64,000 nucleotides of DNA from Benincasa hispida. Its lineage: Eukaryota > Streptophyta > Magnoliopsida > Cucurbitales > Cucurbitaceae. The stretch spans positions 29,311,164 through 29,375,163 of the forward strand of contig NC_052352.1 in the NCBI RefSeq assembly GCF_009727055.1, given 5' to 3'. Below are positions 60,174 through 64,000 of this stretch, in pieces (the stretch's first letter is position 1; the number at the start of each line of letters is the position of its first letter). A program made the translations under genes and the position numbers. The notes beneath the pieces were generated by a model. The model had not been told where the DNA came from. It did no database searches and saw only the letters and a program-made list of their open reading frames with translations.

Positions 60174-62079
60174 TGATGGGATAAACAAGCATAAAGCGGA
60201 AGCTAACAAAATCATTAAGCATTCTAGTTACACATAATTTGAGTTACAAAAGCATGTTTAAAACAGTTTTATAGAAAGAGAGTTTCATGAGTGTATACCT
60301 TTGAAGAAACACTTCAAATCCTTACTGAACTCCACGAAATTGATCTCCAAAACTCTAGTAGACTACGAAGAGAGTCTTCTCTACTATTCTCAGCCTTAGA
60401 TTGAGTGGTGAAAACTCTCAATTAAGATAGATTGAACAAGGGATTGGAGAGAGTTTTAGAGTTCAAGAGTTTTTCTGCAGAAATTTGAATGAATAATCTC
60501 AGAAAATGAAGTTTTTATCAAGCTCAATCATGCAAACACTCACTCATTCAATAATGTGACACTTCAAATTATACTAAATGAGTGGTCTAGGTGTCAAAAA
60601 GTGGAAAACTCCACTAAAACCCTCAATCTGGGATTTTTCCACTCAAGAATTAAAAAATCAAAATTAATTGAAATTAATTGAAATTAATTTAAATAATAAA
60701 CTAAATTTCTAAAACTGAAATAATTAAATTTGAAATTAATTTTATTTAAATAATTAATTTTAATTAAATAAATAAATAACAATAATTTAATATAAAAAAT
60801 TAAATTAATAAAACACCTAATTTAAACATGAATCCTATTCATGTAATTAATATTTAAATCAATATTTAAATACCTTAAACTCTCTAAATACATTTAATTT
60901 CGATAAAATCAAACGTTTAATTATATCGAATATAATTATCCAAACTCTAAAATTGAATTTGAACATTTCAAATTCAAAACCCTAATTTCGAATTTTGAAC
61001 ACTTCAAATTTGCTCAATTTTCTAATCCAAGGGTAATGTCTTACGAGCTAGTAGAGGGACCTTATGAACCTACAGATCATGAGTTCCAACGATTTGAGAT
61101 TAATCGGTTAAACCCTTTAACCTGAGTTAATCAATATTCGTTAACCACCAAGACATACCACTATAGCTTGATGGTTGCACTCTTCTCACTGTAGATATAT
61201 TTTTGTCCACTTGATTTAATCATAATCAGTAAGTCGATCCTTCACATGTCGTTCGTATTTACAGCCAAATCAAAATTACCATTTTACCTCTGTAAATACA
61301 TCTTGCTCTTTAAGTTCCCACTGATTCTCTATTAAACAATTGGTTTATAGTCCAACTAATAAACCATTTCCCTCTCGGCCATGAGATGACAGGGCCCCTT
61401 TGTTCAAGAACAGGAATCAATACTTAAGAGAACAACTTATCTGTTAACACTAAAATGGTTAGGAATGGATTCTCTCTTGTAGGACTATGTCTCCAACTAT
61501 CTATCTGATCTTTTCTCCAAAATGGGAGGCTTGTTAAGTAGTGCTGTTGAACTACTCTCACCTATGTAGATCAAACGGTAATCCCGAATAAATAGAAGTT
61601 CATGGTTAGTTGAGGATTAAGATCGAGATATCCTAGGCCATCAAATTGAAATAGTCAGTTTTAATAGTAAACGGTCGTTATAAAGAAAAAGTGACTATTT
61701 CGTGGTCCGGTCTTGTGCAAAACTCTTTTGCATAAGATGCCCCTACTTACATGTCTCCACATGAACGATTTTGAGATCACGTCATTTGTATCAATATACA
61801 AAGTAGGCCGCATCCATAGTGTCCTCAGGACGAGGTACTCAATCTCATCCATATACTTATAGACCTTTTTGGATATATACTATAACTTGATCCTCTTTTA
61901 TATCTCTACATAAAGTTACAGTATTCATACAATAGCCACGGATTCGTTTATTGGATTTTTATTAGATAATGCAATTTCAATAACAATTTTATTGAATAAA
62001 AACTTTAACAATACTTTTATTGATAAATAGAAAATGTTTCCATGATTCACGAACTGTGAGTTTTAGGACATTCCTAACA
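60174..62079 (-). repeat. Family-1 3' LTR of a copia element
   Basis: On the minus strand it starts TGTTAGGAATGTCCTAAAAC at 62079 and ends GTTTATCCCATCA at 60174 (1906 bp). A purine tract CAAGTGGAAGAT (minus, about 62080-62091) lies directly before it, and copia RNase H codons lie just beyond, so it is the 3' LTR of the adjoining element. This links all family-1 LTRs in the window to Ty1/copia. Confidence 0.85.
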
Positions 62080-62091
62080 ATCTTCCACTTG

Positions 62092-62639
62092 GACTAAAAC
62101 TCCAGTGAGTTATTAATATATACAAATATATAATGTTGAGAAAAGAGAAAATATAATAAACTAGGGCATCTATATTTCCTTGACATTCTCTCACTCACCC
62201 TAGATTAATAAAGCTCGTAGTCCTAGTCCGACCAGGTGACCCTTGAACCCTTTAGTCGTGAAGACTTTCGTAAATAGATCAGCAAGATTATCTTCAGAGG
62301 CTATTTGTATGACTATCATGTCTCCTCTGTGTACTATCTCTTGGATGAGATGGTATTTTCTCTCGATGTGTTTCCCGTGTTTGTGGCTACTCAGTTCCAT
62401 TGAGTAGTAACTACTCCACTGTTGTCACAATACAGGGTGATCGCCATATGCATATTTGGAACCACTTCCAAATCTACAAGGAACTTTCTGAGCCATACTG
62501 CTTCTTTAGTTGCTTCATATGCAACTACATATTCAACCTCCATCGTGGAATCAGCAATACAACTTTGTTTGATGCTTCTTCACATTGTTGCTTCTCCGTT
62601 AAGAGTAAATATTGATCCTAAAGTAGATTTCCTAGAATC
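62092..62639 (-). pseudogene. Copia RNase H and 3' end of pol
   Basis: Minus strand: DSRKSTLGSIFTLNGEA, then CIADSTMEVEYVVAYEATKE, AVWLRKFLVDLEVVPNM, LYCDNSGVVT and, in the next frame, KHIERKYHLIQEIVHRGD, IASEDNLADLFTK and GHLVGLGLRAL. This is the Ty1/copia RNase H ending. A TGA replaces Trp in the (V)WRSIKQ word, and a stop plus frame change lies near 62400. The rest of pol is cut off at 62640 by another LTR, so RT and integrase are not in the window. Confidence 0.88.
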
Positions 62640-64000
62640 TGTTAGGGATATCCTAAAACTTGCAGTTCGTAATTCGTGTTAAACATTCTATTTATCAATA
62701 AATTATTATTGAGTAAATTATTCAATAAAGTTATTGATATTGCATTCTATTCAGAAAATCCAATAAAGATATCCTTGGCTATTGTATGAATACTTTAACT
62801 TTATGTGGTGACATAAGCAGGATCAAGTTATAGTATATAGCTTAAACGTTCTATAAGTATATGGATGAAGTTGGGTATCTCATCCTGGTAACACTATTGG
62901 ATGCGGCCCATTTTGTATAACTGATACAAATGATGTGATTCATTAATCATTCATGTAGAGACATGTGAGTGAGAGCATCCTATGCAATGAGTTTGCATAA
63001 GACTGGATCTTGAAATAGTCACTTTTTTATAACAACCGTTTATTATTAAAACTGACTATTTCAACCTAAATGACCTAGAGTAACTCGATCTTAATCCTGA
63101 GCTAACTATGAACTCCTGTTTATGACGGGATTATTCTTTGATCTGCATAGGTGAGAGTAGTCTAATAACTACTCAATAGACCTCCCATTTTGGGATAAGA
63201 CCGAATAGATAGTTGGGGACATAGTTATGTAAGATGGAATTTACTCCTACCCGACTTAGGGTTAGCAGATAGGTTGTTCTCTTAAGTGTTGATGCCTAGT
63301 CTTGAACAAACGGGGCCCCACCCTCTCTTGGTAGAGAGGGATATGATTTATAAAAGATATTATAAATCAATTGTTCAATAGAGGGTTAGTGGGAGCTTAA
63401 GATGCAAGATATATTTATAGGGGTAAAATGGTAATTTTGACCCAGCTATAAATATGAACGACGTGTGAAGGATCGACTTACTGATTATGGTCAAAATGGA
63501 CAGAAATATGTCTACAGTGAGGAAAGTGCAACTATCGAGAGTAGTGTGTCTTGATAGTTAACGAATAGTAATTAATTCGGATTAAAGAGTTTAACCAATT
63601 AATTACAAATCGTTGGAGCTCATGATCTGTAGGTCCATTAAGTCTATCTACTAGCTCGTAAATTGGAATAACAAATTGAGTATTAGTTGGATGAATTTTT
63701 GGAATTAGGGTTATAAATTTGAAATGTTCAAATTCATTTTTAGGGTTTTCAATTGATTGTATTTGATACAATTAAAAAACGTTTAATTTAGTTGAAATTA
63801 AACAAAATTAGAGAATTAATTAATATTTAAATTATGATTTAAATATGAAATTGAATCGTATTAGTGGAATTGGTATTTTATGAATTTAAAATTAAGATAT
63901 TAAACTAATAAATTTTAATTAAAAGGTTTAATTAAAAATTGGAATTAGTTTTATTAATTATTAATTTTGAATTAATTATATAAAACTAATTATTAAATAA
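62640..64000 (+). mobile_element. Family-1 LTR, plus strand, runs off the window
   Basis: Starts TGTTAGGGATATCCTAAAAC and follows the 31013-32842 copy closely (ATGTGGTGACATAAGCAGG, TTGGATGCGGCCCATTTTGT, TTAGTAATTAATTC-like blocks). It sits in copia RNase H sequence in the opposite orientation to the LTR at 60174-62079. Its right end and any internal region are outside the window. Confidence 0.8.

Noticed and set aside
62400..62682. Two plus-strand ORFs across 62400-62682
   Set aside because: Antisense to copia RNase H, and one runs into the LTR start.
1..64000. tRNA, rRNA or snRNA genes
   Set aside because: No cloverleaf or conserved RNA box was recognised; the primer-binding sites match tRNA ends only as retroelement priming sites.

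Overview
The window is nuclear DNA from a flowering plant, AT-rich and dominated by transposable elements. Long LTRs of one recurring type (TGTTGGG or TGTTAGG, then a stretch close to TTTTATGTCCTAAAACTC), a Mutator-like element carrying a DUF1985/Ulp1-type gene, and host genes of cucurbit-like sequence suggest a member of the Cucurbitaceae. The family is an inference; the species cannot be fixed from the sequence alone.

Only two host genes look intact. A small alpha-crystallin-domain gene of the IDM2/IDM3 type lies at 5544-6127 (+) and a three-exon NAC transcription factor at 38510-40188 (+). A third host-derived locus, a GH35 beta-galactosidase at 43071-45541 (+), is dead and has no introns, so it looks like a retrocopy.

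Layout: 1-2775 is the end of a Mutator-like element with a broken Ulp1-type gene (minus strand). 2776-8275 holds the alpha-crystallin gene and plain flanking DNA. 8276-9840 is an LTR. 9841-27871 is a Ty1/copia element on the minus strand, split by a solo LTR (11727-13686) and by an Athila-like Ty3/gypsy element (15530-26503), which is itself split by another solo LTR (19158-21378). 27872-35793 is a pile of LTRs: a second LTR family (30701-34568) sits in one LTR and contains another. 35794-46200 holds the NAC gene, a local tandem repeat, one arm of an inverted duplication and the beta-galactosidase pseudogene. 46200-54513 is a non-coding retroelement whose LTR was hit by a second-family LTR, which was hit in turn by a non-autonomous Mutator-like element full of CTATCAGTGATAG-type palindromes. 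54514-55295 is the other inverted arm. 56384-58649 is a CACTA element. 59436-64000 is a stack of three copia pieces in alternating orientation.

The genes do not form a pathway. The story is sequential insertion: several insertions can be ordered by target-site duplications, and the dead coding regions are broken mainly by C-to-T and G-to-A changes, the pattern expected from decay of methylated cytosines. All comparisons were made by eye; percentages and dates were not computed.
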